A stretch of 64,000 nt of DNA from Bacillus sp. MYb209 (GCF_002975175.1 NZ_PCNZ01000009.1:79642-143641); one strand, 5' to 3'; shown: positions 44,647 through 54,125, counted from the stretch's first letter. Program-made: numbers and translations. The notes: a model not told the origin generated them from the letters alone.

Positions 44647-46221
44647 CTATTCCTTATCTTTCTCTACTTCTTTTTTCTCACCTTCTACTACAGATACGAC
44701 AGGTTTATCGTTGGATAGTTGCTGCACGGCACCTTTTCCAGCGAATCCTTCTAGTAATTCTTTTAAATCAATACCAGAAGAGGCTTTTAAAGTTTCTTGC
44801 ATTGTTGCCATTAAATCTGTCGCATACCCTGCAACTTTCCCGGCGCCGCTATTCTTTCCGCCACCGCCTGTATCAACGACTGTAATTTTATCAATGTTAC
44901 TAAGTGGACTCGCAATTTCTTTCGCATAACTTGGAAGCATTTTAAGAACCATATCCATAATTGCCGCTTGCCCATATAATTCAAATGCTTCTGCAATTTT
45001 TTGTTTCGCTTCTGCTTCTGCTAAACCTTTTAACCTGATAACATCTGCTTCCGCTGTACCTTGTGCCTTTTGTACTTCTGCCTTTGCCTGACCTTGTGCT
45101 TTTTCAATTTCTGCTTTTGCTAAACCTTCTACACGAACTTCTTCTGCACGTGCTCTTGCTTCTGCTTCAATTTTATATTGATCCGCATCTGCTTTTTTCA
45201 TTTGTTTTACTTTTTCCGCTTCGGCTGATTGTTCAACAGCATAGCGATCTGCATCTGCCTTTTTCTTTACTTCTGCATCGTATTGCTTTTCACGACGCGC
45301 AATCTCTTTTTCTTCTAACTCAATTTGCTTTTCACGCTCAATGATTTTAACTCGCATTTGCTCTTCTGTAACACCTTGTTGCGCTTTCGCTTGTTGTAAT
45401 TCGTAAGAAAGATCTGCATCTGCACGAGCTTGTTCTTGGTCTCTCTTATAAGATTGTACTTTTAATTCCTTATGTTTTTCAGCTTCAGCGATTTGTGCAT
45501 CACGTTGATATTCTGCTTCTTTCGCTTCTTTCTCAGCACGAGCTTTTTCAATTCGTGCCTCTTTTTCACGCTCTGCATTCGCAACTGTTGCATCACGCTT
45601 AACCATTGCAATTTGCGGCTGACCAAGTGCATCTAAGTAGCCGTTTTTATCCATTATTTCTTTAATTGTAAAGGAAACGATACGAAGACCCATCTTCTTC
45701 AAATCAGTAGAAGCTACTTCATGTACCTTTTGTGCGAATTGCTCTCTATTACTATAAGCATCTTCTACTGTCATAGAAGATAATATAGCACGTAGATGCC
45801 CTTCTAAAACTTCTTTTGCTTCTACTTTTAACTCTTCCGTTTCTTTTCCTAGATATTGTTCAGCTGCTGTAGAAACTTCTTCAATTGTCGATCCTACTTT
45901 AATAATAGAAACACCGTTTACTGTAATCGGTACACCTTGTTTCGTATACGTATCACGTGTTCCAACTTCTAATTTGTAGTTTAATAAGCTAAGAAGTTCT
46001 GCTCGTTGCATAATTGGCACAACGAAAGTACCACCACCGCGGATAATCTTAATCTTCTTTCCATCATCAGTGGTAACAACATTCTTTCCACCACCAAGCC
46101 AGTTCCCTGTTACAATTAATGCTTCATCTGGACCAACTGTACGATACTTCGTAATGAATACTAAAATGAGTAGAATTAAAATTGCGAGTAAAACTCCACC
46201 GATAATTAATGGAATCGTCAT
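44647..46221 (-). CDS. floT: flotillin-like membrane-domain scaffold protein
   Basis: A 524-residue protein with a single N-terminal membrane hairpin/helix (LIIGGVLLAILILLILVFI), an SPFH/prohibitin domain (about 30-215; VGPDEALIVTG, VPITVNGVSIIKVG, EGHLRAILSSMTVEDAYSNR) and a long flotillin coiled coil rich in Ala, Glu, Lys (about 220-410). It organises lipid microdomains and signalling complexes; FloT/YuaG in B. subtilis. It follows an NfeD-domain gene by 12 bp, the usual partner arrangement. AAGGGGG precedes the ATG. Confidence 0.92.
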   Translation of the reverse strand: MTIPLIIGGVLLAILILLILVFITKYRTVGPDEALIVTGNWLGGGKNVVTTDDGKKIKIIRGGGTFVVPIMQRAELLSLLNYKLEVGTRDTYTKQGVPITVNGVSIIKVGSTIEEVSTAAEQYLGKETEELKVEAKEVLEGHLRAILSSMTVEDAYSNREQFAQKVHEVASTDLKKMGLRIVSFTIKEIMDKNGYLDALGQPQIAMVKRDATVANAEREKEARIEKARAEKEAKEAEYQRDAQIAEAEKHKELKVQSYKRDQEQARADADLSYELQQAKAQQGVTEEQMRVKIIEREKQIELEEKEIARREKQYDAEVKKKADADRYAVEQSAEAEKVKQMKKADADQYKIEAEARARAEEVRVEGLAKAEIEKAQGQAKAEVQKAQGTAEADVIRLKGLAEAEAKQKIAEAFELYGQAAIMDMVLKMLPSYAKEIASPLSNIDKITVVDTGGGGKNSGAGKVAGYATDLMATMQETLKASSGIDLKELLEGFAGKGAVQQLSNDKPVVSVVEGEKKEVEKDKE

Positions 46222-46233
46222 GTAAATTCCCCC

Positions 46234-46782
46234 TTATAATTTTGGTTTCTTTAAAGAATAAGCGATGTTTTGTACAAGCAAAACACCATCTTGAACTCCC
46301 TCAATAATAACCTCGGTTCCTTGTGAAATATCTTTTTTCCCAATTGTTTTCGCTGGTATTGCATTACTTCCAAATTGGGAGGAGATTAACACTTCACCAA
46401 ATCCTTCTGTAGGAATTGTCGTAATGACTTCTCCCTTGCAACCAACAAATTCATCCATACGTTGCACAGTGTTTTGTTCTGCTTCTGCAATCGGTTTTAA
46501 AATTAATATTTTCATAATAAATACACCAATAAAAGATATAGCGAATGAGGCCCCGAAAATAACGAGACTATTATAGGAATATAAATACTCTCCTATATAA
46601 CTAAGTCCACATAACATGGCGAAGAAACTAAGTAGTAAAGTAACAACGGATACAGATCCGCCCCCAAAACTAAATATTGATTCAAATATATCTCCAAAGA
46701 AAATATAAATAACAGTGAGTATAGTAGCGATAATAAATCCATATAAATAAATTGTTTCAAGTGGATAACCAAACAAGACCAT
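46234..46782 (-). CDS. yuaF: NfeD-family membrane protein (YuaF type)
   Basis: A 182-residue protein with four hydrophobic helices in its first 105 residues and a C-terminal OB-fold NfeD domain (MDEFVGCKGEVITTIPTEG; KKDISQGTEVIIEGVQDG). NfeD proteins accompany flotillin or stomatin; here the flotillin gene follows in the same operon. AAAGGGG precedes the ATG. Confidence 0.87.
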   Translation of the reverse strand: MVLFGYPLETIYLYGFIIATILTVIYIFFGDIFESIFSFGGGSVSVVTLLLSFFAMLCGLSYIGEYLYSYNSLVIFGASFAISFIGVFIMKILILKPIAEAEQNTVQRMDEFVGCKGEVITTIPTEGFGEVLISSQFGSNAIPAKTIGKKDISQGTEVIIEGVQDGVLLVQNIAYSLKKPKL

Positions 46783-46885
46783 TTCTTATCCCCCTTTCTT
46801 AAACAATCCCTTTTTTTGTTATATGTATGCCCCACCTCTTTCAAAGATTATCGTTCTTAATTTTCAGTTATTTACCTTTTAAAGA

Positions 46886-46945
46886 AAAGCCTGTAAGACA
46901 GGCCTCTAAAAAAGAACAGGAGAAACCTATTGTGACAGGCTCCTC
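46886..46945 (-). terminator. tandem terminators after the collagenase gene
   Basis: On the minus strand AGGAGGAGCCT pairs with AGGTTTCTCCT and is followed by GTTCTTTTTT; just after it GCCTGT/ACAGGC is followed by TTTTC. Confidence 0.6.
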
Positions 46946-47029
46946 CTAGTAAATAACCGATATATTGTATATCTATATAATATACTATTTTCCACAAAAA
47001 GTAAAGTTAAACATACATTGGAAGAACAC

Positions 47030-49927
47030 TTATTTTACTGATAATGCGTACGCTCCATCACCATTATCATATTTATATACATACAAGTAATACTTACCTG
47101 GTTTTGCATTAAATTTTGCTTCTATATGATTTCCATTAGCTTGACCGTAAGCTGCGTAATTTTGCATATCTGATTCATGGTGAAGTACCCATGTCATCCC
47201 GATTCCATGCTCATTTAAAACAGAAATATCGATATCTTTCGCTGATGCCACATTAAATGTATAAACATCGGTGTGATCCACGCCAATAAGGCTACCTTTT
47301 ATAGTAGTATTTAGCCCGATACGATTTGATTCCTCTGGACGATTATTTGGTTCAGATTCTGTTAAACTTCCATCTTTAATCGTAACAGTTGTTTCATTTC
47401 TACTCTCTTTACCTTTATCATCTCTTACTCTTAACGCTACTTTATAAGTTCCTTCTCTTTCATATGCATGTACTGGATTAACTTCTGTACTTGTACTTCC
47501 ATCCCCGAAGTCCCATAAATAAGAAACGATTTTTCCATCTTCATCGTTTGATCCATCACTTTTGAATGGAATTCCTTCTTTTACAAGCCCATTATAAGGA
47601 CCATTTATATTAACAATTGGAGCTTTATTTTCTTTATCATCTTTTGCGACACCATGGAAGACTACATCATATTCATATTCATTTGATGCATTAATACGGT
47701 AATTCACGAAGTATGCTGTAACAGTTTTGTATCCACTCCATTCCTTTGTCGCTAATTGTTCCAAAGCTTCATTTACTTGTTTACTCATTGCTTTCCAGTC
47801 TTCTGATTCACCTTTTGTTACACTACCTGTATACGTACCTTCTAGTGTAAATGTATTAAAGAATTGAGATGTGTGCTTTGTTATTGTTGCATCTTTCATA
47901 TGCAAAGTATCGTTAATTTCTTTCTTTACTTCTGTTAATGATTTTGATGCATGTTCAGTTAAATAATCATCTGCTACTTCCGGCACATTATACTTATCTT
48001 GATTATCAATTAACTGCTGCATATAAGCTTGGTACTCCTTATTTAACTTCGGATCTTTACTTAAAGTTTCACGATATGTATCATAATTTTTCACGTCATT
48101 CGCACGAATTAAATCTTGAATTTTATCAAACGTTTCAAATTGATGAGTATATAAGTACGACTGCAATGCAAACGAGTAGTTATAGAAATCCCAAGAGCCA
48201 TATTTAGCAAATAGTGTACGCTCTGCCGTATAGCGGCTTGCAGGATCAGATGATAATCCACTAATTATGCTCTTTCTCGGTACAACGTTATTCGTACGAG
48301 TAGATCCTGCGAAAAATTCTGCATTCCCTTCTTGGAACCAAGTTAATCTTTCATTTTGATACATATCTCCTCTTCCAAATAAACCTGGAACTTCATATCT
48401 CCCTTGAAGATAATGAGTAAACTCATGACGGAATAACTCTTCTAAACTATAAATACTTTGCTCTGGCGTACGCTCATATGTAAAGAATGTGCCTGTCTCT
48501 TCAATATAAATCCCACCGTTGTTTGTCTCATATCCGTACAGTTGTCTATTTAATTGATATTCATCTGGAGTGTTATAGATTACTATCGTTAATACATCGT
48601 CTGCATTACCTTGTTCTAAAGCTTTATCATTACTGATTACACGGTGATATTGCGCCTTTACTTCTTTCGCTGCCCAATACAATCTCTTAATTTTTTCCTC
48701 TGATACTTTGTCCCCTGTTTTAAACACAATGGATCCATCGTCAAATCTGTACGTTTTTGGTAAGTATTGCTCTTTTCCTTCTTTACGTATCTTCTCTAAG
48801 TCTACCGTATTCCCGCCATAATCTTTCCCGTTATAGTTTGTTGTAATTTGTTCTACTGCAACAAAATACGATTCACTTAAACGTGGATACATATGCATCG
48901 CTTGTGTAACAACCTCTAATCCTTTATTTGGATTGCTATGAAACTTCCCTAAACGGCTAGCAAAGTAAATTCCATTATTAACGAGCCACTTATTTTCTGG
49001 CGTTACTTCATTTAGAAGAGCAATACGATTAATCTCATTAATAAATCCATCTACTTTTCCATACCACATTGTATCTTTTGCCTCTTTACGAGTTTCAAAT
49101 AAATAAGATTGCATATCATAATCAATACCTTGCATAAGATCGTATACAGCTTGTCCTTTCATACGATCGTCTACATATGCATTAAAATTATCATTATATT
49201 GTTTTAAAATATTGGCTGCGTATTGCACTGTTTCAACATCACTTGAAGCATTACTAATTAATTTACCGTATGCAGATACTACTGCATCTTGCTCATTTGT
49301 TCCAAGCTTAAAGTTTGGATTTTTTGCGATTGCTTTTAAAGCAGGTAAACATTTGTTCTGGAAACTTCTTTCATTTAAGGCGCCTAATTCATTATTATAA
49401 AATGCAAGATAAAAAGCTGAACGTAACACTTCAGTAAACGTTTGAATTCCTTTTGAATCATCTTTCGTAAATGTACTACCTCTATGAGCTAATTCGTCTA
49501 TAATTACTTGCATTTTTCCGTTATCTTTATAAAAGGCTTTTGCATCTTCATTAAACTGGAATAAGTCTGTAATTTGATTCCACTTAATACTTCCTAACGT
49601 TTCAATCAATTCTGGATCATTCATTTTGTTTAAATCAGCCATTGAATAACTTTCTTTAACCTGTTTTACTTCTGAACTCTTCATAATAGATGCTGGTCGC
49701 TGTGAAAAATCTCCTACTTTTAAACGTTCTTGAAACGATAATGTTTCCTCGGCTTTAGAAACGTGTCCAATCTCATCTACTGATTTTTCAATTCCAACTG
49801 GTTTCGAATGCAATACATTATATGGTACTTTTTCTTCCGCTGACACATGAGTTTGAATTGCTCCTAACGATAGGGCCATTGTGCTAATACTAAGCATGAC
49901 TTTATTGATCTTTGATTTCTTGTTCAT
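47030..49927 (-). CDS. colA: microbial collagenase (M9 metalloprotease)
   Basis: A 965-residue secreted zinc protease that cleaves native collagen. Signal peptide MNKKSKINKVMLSISTMALS...HVSAEE; activator domain; catalytic gluzincin domain with LFRHEFTHYLQG (HExxH near residue 500) and NERLTWFQEGNAEFFAG giving the third ligand Glu; a PKD domain (NGPYNGLVKEG to DGSNDEDGKIVSYLWDFGDG); and a C-terminal collagen-binding PPC domain (ESEPNNRPEESNRI to NGDGAYALSVK). Typical B. cereus group layout. GGGGGAAATGAT precedes the ATG. A PlcR-like box lies about 67 bp upstream, which suggests quorum control with other exoenzymes. Confidence 0.95.
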   Translation of the reverse strand: MNKKSKINKVMLSISTMALSLGAIQTHVSAEEKVPYNVLHSKPVGIEKSVDEIGHVSKAEETLSFQERLKVGDFSQRPASIMKSSEVKQVKESYSMADLNKMNDPELIETLGSIKWNQITDLFQFNEDAKAFYKDNGKMQVIIDELAHRGSTFTKDDSKGIQTFTEVLRSAFYLAFYNNELGALNERSFQNKCLPALKAIAKNPNFKLGTNEQDAVVSAYGKLISNASSDVETVQYAANILKQYNDNFNAYVDDRMKGQAVYDLMQGIDYDMQSYLFETRKEAKDTMWYGKVDGFINEINRIALLNEVTPENKWLVNNGIYFASRLGKFHSNPNKGLEVVTQAMHMYPRLSESYFVAVEQITTNYNGKDYGGNTVDLEKIRKEGKEQYLPKTYRFDDGSIVFKTGDKVSEEKIKRLYWAAKEVKAQYHRVISNDKALEQGNADDVLTIVIYNTPDEYQLNRQLYGYETNNGGIYIEETGTFFTYERTPEQSIYSLEELFRHEFTHYLQGRYEVPGLFGRGDMYQNERLTWFQEGNAEFFAGSTRTNNVVPRKSIISGLSSDPASRYTAERTLFAKYGSWDFYNYSFALQSYLYTHQFETFDKIQDLIRANDVKNYDTYRETLSKDPKLNKEYQAYMQQLIDNQDKYNVPEVADDYLTEHASKSLTEVKKEINDTLHMKDATITKHTSQFFNTFTLEGTYTGSVTKGESEDWKAMSKQVNEALEQLATKEWSGYKTVTAYFVNYRINASNEYEYDVVFHGVAKDDKENKAPIVNINGPYNGLVKEGIPFKSDGSNDEDGKIVSYLWDFGDGSTSTEVNPVHAYEREGTYKVALRVRDDKGKESRNETTVTIKDGSLTESEPNNRPEESNRIGLNTTIKGSLIGVDHTDVYTFNVASAKDIDISVLNEHGIGMTWVLHHESDMQNYAAYGQANGNHIEAKFNAKPGKYYLYVYKYDNGDGAYALSVK

Positions 49928-49993
49928 ATCATTTCCCCCTATGTAAATATTCCATTCACGAACTTAACATATTATCCAAATTAAATGATATAA

Positions 49994-50009
49994 AATGCAA
50001 TATTTCATA
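49994..50009. promoter_or_regulatory. PlcR-like box upstream of colA
   Basis: AATGCAATATTTCATA fits TATGNAN4TNCATA except the first base. It is a palindrome located about 67 bp before the colA start. Confidence 0.5.
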
Positions 50010-50124
50010 TTATTTCTTCATACATTTTGAACATATAGTGAACGAAAAGGACTTACAATTTTTGCTACAGTCGCTCCATTATTGAAGCGATCGAAACATC
50101 CTCGTATTAATCCTTCCCCTATTC

Positions 50125-50179
50125 AAAAAGACCTGATCATAAGCATATTTCAACATGAAATTGCTATGACAAGGTCTTC
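50125..50179 (-). terminator. terminator after the LRR surface-protein gene
   Basis: AAGACCT/AGGTCTT arms enclose a further AGCA/TGCT pair; the minus strand continues TTTTTG. Confidence 0.55.
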
Positions 50180-50227
50180 TCAGAAACTCATATAATTATT
50201 TTATATAATAATAAGATAAAACGTTTT

Positions 50228-53200
50228 TTATTTCTTAAATAATCTCTTTCTAAATACAAACATACTCAATGCTGAAAGCACAAATGCTATACCTGCAAGT
50301 AATGCTGATGTATTAGCTTGTCCACCTGTTGCTGCTAGCGATTTTTCATTTTCTTCTTGCTTATTAACAACTGGTTTACTTTCTTTCATACTTTGATTCC
50401 CTACTACTTTCTCTTTCACAACCTGATTATTTATATTTTGTTCTTGAACTGCTGACTGATTTATTTCTTTTTTCGATTTTTCGATTTCTTGTGCTACTTC
50501 TTTTTCTTTTGGTCCTTCAACTTCTTTTGTCGGTTCTTTTACTTCTTCTTTTGCTCCCTCAACTTCTTTTGTCGGTTCTTTTACTTCTTCTTTTGCTCCC
50601 TCAACTTCTTTTGTCGGTTCTTTTACTTCTTCTTTTGCTCCCTCAACTTCTTTTGTCGGTTCTTTTACTTCTTCTTTTGCTCCCTCAACTTCTTTTGTCG
50701 GTTCTTTTACTTCTTCTTTTGCTCCCTCAACTTCTTTTGTTGGTTCTTTTATTTCTTCTTTCGATCCTTCAACTTCTTTTGTCGATTCTTTTACTTCTTC
50801 TTTTGATCCTTCAACTTCTTTTGCTGGTTCTTTTATTTCTTCTTTTGATCCCTCAACTTCTTTTGCTGGTTCTTTTATTTCTTCTTTTGATCCTTCAACT
50901 TCTTTTGCTGGTTCTTTTACTTCTTCTTTCGATCCTTCAACTTCTTTTGCCGGTTCTTTTACTTCTTCTTTCGTTTCTTCAACTTCTTTCGTTGGCTCTT
51001 TTACTTCTTCTTTCGCTTCTTCAACTTCTTTTGTTCCTTCAACTTCTGTTGTTGGCTCTTTCACTTCTTCTTTTGATTCTTCAACTTCTGTTGTTGGCTC
51101 TTTCACTTCTTCTTTTGATTCTTCAACTTCTGTTGTTGGCTCTTTCACTTCTTCTTTTGATTCTTCAACTTCTGTTGTTGGCTCTTTCACTTCTTCTTTT
51201 GATTCTTCAACTTCTGTTGTTGGCTCTTTCACTTCTTCTTTTGATTCTTCAACTTCTGTTGTTGGTTCTTTCACTTCTTCTTTGGGTTCTTCAACTTCTT
51301 TTGCTGGTTCTTTCACTTCTTCTTTCAGTCCTTCAACTTCTTTTGTTGGTTCCTTTGATTCTTCTTTCGTTCCTTCAACTTCTTTTGTTGGTTCCTTTGA
51401 TTCTTCTTTTGGTCCTTCAACTTCTGTTGTTGGTTCTTTTGATTCCAATTTCTCTACTATATTCTGTACAACTTCACCACTAAACCATATACCAAGTCCA
51501 TAATAGTCTGTTCCATCAAATGCAAATTCATATTTTTTCTCTCCAGGAGTACTCCAAACGATGGTACCATCTTCTTCATTGATTGTCCCATCTTCACTTT
51601 CCAACGTAATATCCTCAAGCGGTTCCCCTTCTACATCATGCACAGAGATTTTCACTGCTTGATTTACTTGTGCGTCATCAAGAACAATCTTCTGCTTTCT
51701 AATATCAATTGTTATCCACTGAGCTAATTGAATGATTGGTCTTATGTCACGAATCTCATTACCAGGAAGTTTTAAACTAAATAACTCTAGCATAGAAGAG
51801 AAAATAGAAATATCTTTAATTTTATTATCTGATAGATTTAACCATTGTAAATTTTGTAATTTACCTAATGGTGACACATCTACTACTTTATTTCCAATAA
51901 GCTCAAGTTTATTTAATTTACTTATTTCACTTATTCCATTCAAATCACTAACTTCATTACTATTCAATAATAAGACATCTAAATTTTTTAGTTTGTTAAT
52001 TCCTTCAAGATCAGGGTTACTAATTTTATTATTTGATAAGTCTAAGTTTTTGAGAGACGATACTGTATATAACAACTTAACATTTTTCACATTGTTATGA
52101 CTCATATTTAACTTTTCAAGTTTTTCTAATTTAACTATCGGTTCAATGTTTTCGATTTCGTTACGAACTAAATCTATTGTTTTCAAACTTCTCAAATCCG
52201 AGATACCATCTACAGTTTTTAATCCACTATTTTGTAGTGTCAGATTTTCTAAGTTCTTCATAAATTCTAATCCAGAGAAATCCTTTATCCCTTGCTGTTT
52301 GCCATCAACTATTTTCAAGGTTTTAATTTGCAATAAATCGTCTTTAGTTATAGACGTATCTAAGTTTGTTCTACCTAAATTATTTTTATTAATAAATCGT
52401 TTTAAATTTTCATCTTTAATAACATTCACTTTCGCTTGCTTCTCTACGATATTTTGTATTATCGTTCCATTAAATCTTATTTGGCTCTCAGCAGAATTCA
52501 CCTCTAAATTAAACTCATATGTTTTTTCTCCAGTACTATTCCACTTAACATACCCGTTATTTAGCGTTCCACCTTCACTCTTCCATCTGATATTTTGAAG
52601 AGTTTCTCCTTTTAAATCATATATAGGAATTTTTATATCTTCATTTACAATTCCATCACTTAAAAAGATTTTTTGTCTTTGCAGTTTAATTGGCACCTGC
52701 TTCCCTAATTCTACAACAGGTCTTATATCACGAATTTCATTTGCAATTAAGTTTAATGCATACAAATTCTTTAATTTGCTAAGTGGTGATAGATCAGAAA
52801 TATAGTTTTCTTCTAAATTAAGCGATTGTAACTGTTCCATTTTAGCTAAAGGCGTTATATCCTTTATTTCCGCATCCATAACTTCTAGCTCAATAAGGCT
52901 CTTCATTTTACTAATATCTTCAAGATTAGTAATGTGATTATTCCCTATCCATAACACTTTTATACCACTTAATTGCCCAATATCTGTAAGATCACTAATT
53001 TCATTGTTAGACAAGTATAATTTATCTATAGATGACATAGAAAGTAAAGGTTTAATATCTTTAATTTTATTGCCAACTAAATCTAATACTTTAATTTTTT
53101 TCAATTGGTTTAATGGTTTCAAATCACTAATTTTATTATCTCTTAAATAAAGGAATTGAAGTCTATCTAATTGAGCGATCGGTTCAACGTTTTCAATTTG

Positions 53201-53302
53201 ATTAGAAAAAAGATCTAAAAGCTTTAGTTTCTTCAAGTTAGAAATAGGAGCTAATTCCTTTACATTTGACTCATATAATCTAAACTTCTCTAAATTCAGC
53301 AT
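50228..53302 (-). CDS. LRR/repeat surface protein, C-terminal part of a frameshifted gene
   Basis: This 1024-residue frame is the downstream part of a NEAT-LRR protein split by a one-base frameshift near 53335. It holds two modules, each with about six to eight 22-residue leucine-rich repeats of the internalin kind (LNLEENYISDLSPLSKLKNL) and a beta-rich Ig-like linker (KQKIVLDDAQVNQAVKI; TPGEKKYEFAF). The linkers KLQRQKIFLSDG and DIRKQKIVLDDA show the module is duplicated. Then come about 22 tandem KEEVKEPTKEVEG units and a cell-wall anchor: SLAATGGQANT, a hydrophobic helix and FRKRLFKK. The sorting motif reads LAATG, not LPxTG. The ATG at 53302 has no clear ribosome site, so it is probably only translated with the N-terminal part if the frame is restored. 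Confidence 0.8.
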   Translation of the reverse strand: MLNLEKFRLYESNVKELAPISNLKKLKLLDLFSNQIENVEPIAQLDRLQFLYLRDNKISDLKPLNQLKKIKVLDLVGNKIKDIKPLLSMSSIDKLYLSNNEISDLTDIGQLSGIKVLWIGNNHITNLEDISKMKSLIELEVMDAEIKDITPLAKMEQLQSLNLEENYISDLSPLSKLKNLYALNLIANEIRDIRPVVELGKQVPIKLQRQKIFLSDGIVNEDIKIPIYDLKGETLQNIRWKSEGGTLNNGYVKWNSTGEKTYEFNLEVNSAESQIRFNGTIIQNIVEKQAKVNVIKDENLKRFINKNNLGRTNLDTSITKDDLLQIKTLKIVDGKQQGIKDFSGLEFMKNLENLTLQNSGLKTVDGISDLRSLKTIDLVRNEIENIEPIVKLEKLEKLNMSHNNVKNVKLLYTVSSLKNLDLSNNKISNPDLEGINKLKNLDVLLLNSNEVSDLNGISEISKLNKLELIGNKVVDVSPLGKLQNLQWLNLSDNKIKDISIFSSMLELFSLKLPGNEIRDIRPIIQLAQWITIDIRKQKIVLDDAQVNQAVKISVHDVEGEPLEDITLESEDGTINEEDGTIVWSTPGEKKYEFAFDGTDYYGLGIWFSGEVVQNIVEKLESKEPTTEVEGPKEESKEPTKEVEGTKEESKEPTKEVEGLKEEVKEPAKEVEEPKEEVKEPTTEVEESKEEVKEPTTEVEESKEEVKEPTTEVEESKEEVKEPTTEVEESKEEVKEPTTEVEESKEEVKEPTTEVEGTKEVEEAKEEVKEPTKEVEETKEEVKEPAKEVEGSKEEVKEPAKEVEGSKEEIKEPAKEVEGSKEEIKEPAKEVEGSKEEVKESTKEVEGSKEEIKEPTKEVEGAKEEVKEPTKEVEGAKEEVKEPTKEVEGAKEEVKEPTKEVEGAKEEVKEPTKEVEGAKEEVKEPTKEVEGPKEKEVAQEIEKSKKEINQSAVQEQNINNQVVKEKVVGNQSMKESKPVVNKQEENEKSLAATGGQANTSALLAGIAFVLSALSMFVFRKRLFKK
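50503..51446 (-). repeat. 42-bp coding tandem repeat array
   Basis: About 22 copies of a 42-bp unit encode the 14-residue repeat K-E-x-K-E-P-(T/A)-(K/T)-E-V-E-x-x-K. Two sub-blocks are nearly identical inside: about five copies at 50516-50727 (KEPTKEVEGA type) and about five at 51070-51280 (KEPTTEVEES type), which shows recent local expansion. One unit is shortened (VEEAKE). Confidence 0.85.
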
Positions 53303-53316
53303 ATGTTCTAGACCTT

Positions 53317-54012
53317 CTAAACTACTAATCCCTTGACCACTATTTCCAACTCTTTAATTTGAAATGCTTCTTCTTTAGTGATGGGTGCACCAATATCTTT
53401 TCGCCCTAAAACATTCTTATTAATATATTGCTGTAATTTAGTATCAGCTATTACGTTTTTCACTTCTTCTTTTTGTTCTTCTTTATTCTCTTTTGGATCT
53501 TCTGAGGTATTATTTTCTACATGGGTAGTAGTCACTTCGAACTGTACTTGATATTTTTCATCATACCCCATAGTTGGAATTAAAATATGCATTTGCATGT
53601 TATATCTTTTTCCTAATTCTCCAACTTCGAATTGAATAACTTTCGTCCCATTTTTCTTTTTATCCTCAGATATTACTTTCACATTATGAAACACACCAGG
53701 AGTATGAATATCCTCTGTTTTCAAGTATTGAAAGAAATCACTATCACTTAACGTTGCCGTTACAATTTTCTTTCCATTCTCAATTGTTAATTTCGGATCC
53801 TTTATATAAACAGCTGCCATGGACTCTTCATTTGTTTTATCTTTATACGCTTTAATAACAGCATCATATGTACCATCTTCTAAAGCATGTCCAGTTTTGT
53901 TCACCTCAATTGCTACAGCCGCTAAAGCAGGTGTTGAATACACAGCAAACGGTAGCGCTAAAGCTGCCGCCACTAACATCGCATTTATATGTTTTCTTTT
54001 ATTTCTTTTCAA
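53317..54012 (-). CDS. NEAT-domain surface protein, N-terminal part of a frameshifted gene (IlsA-like)
   Basis: About 231 residues from a TTG start that has GGAGGAG eight bases upstream (frame open to 54054). Signal peptide (MLVAAALALPFAVYSTPALAA) is followed by a NEAT domain (about 30-155): GHALEDGTYDAVIKAYKD, ATLSDSDFFQYLKTED and MHILIPTMGYDEKYQVQFEV, the last with the YxxxY heme-ligand motif of NEAT domains. After a charged linker the LRR cap begins (KLQQYINKNVLGRKDIG). It ends at a premature stop after KGLVV; in the other frame the protein continues QGISSLEGLEHMLNLEKF. NEAT plus LRR is the design of the B. cereus iron-regulated protein IlsA; here a wall anchor replaces SLH domains. Confidence 0.8.
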   Translation of the reverse strand: MKRNKRKHINAMLVAAALALPFAVYSTPALAAVAIEVNKTGHALEDGTYDAVIKAYKDKTNEESMAAVYIKDPKLTIENGKKIVTATLSDSDFFQYLKTEDIHTPGVFHNVKVISEDKKKNGTKVIQFEVGELGKRYNMQMHILIPTMGYDEKYQVQFEVTTTHVENNTSEDPKENKEEQKEEVKNVIADTKLQQYINKNVLGRKDIGAPITKEEAFQIKELEIVVKGLVV

Positions 54013-54067
54013 CTTTACATCTCCTCCAAAATATATAAATCGAAATATAATCATTTCTTGAATAAAT

Positions 54068-54086
54068 GATAATGATTTTCATTTTC
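54068..54086. promoter_or_regulatory. Fur-like box upstream of the NEAT-LRR gene
   Basis: GATAATGATTTTCATTTTC matches 17 of 19 positions of the palindromic Fur consensus GATAATGATWATCATTATC and sits about 60 bp before the TTG start, as expected for iron-repressed heme-acquisition genes. Confidence 0.7.
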
Positions 54087-54125
54087 ACTGTCAACTAACA
54101 ATATAAATATTTCGCAAAAATTCCA

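Noticed and set aside
50503-51446. Possible CRISPR array
   Set aside because: The units are contiguous, in frame and without unique spacers, so it is a coding tandem repeat.
50491-51483. Long plus-strand frame rich in leucine opposite the LRR-protein repeats
   Set aside because: It is the antisense reading of the 42-bp coding repeat; it has no ribosome site and its low-complexity sequence follows from the Glu/Lys codons of the real gene.
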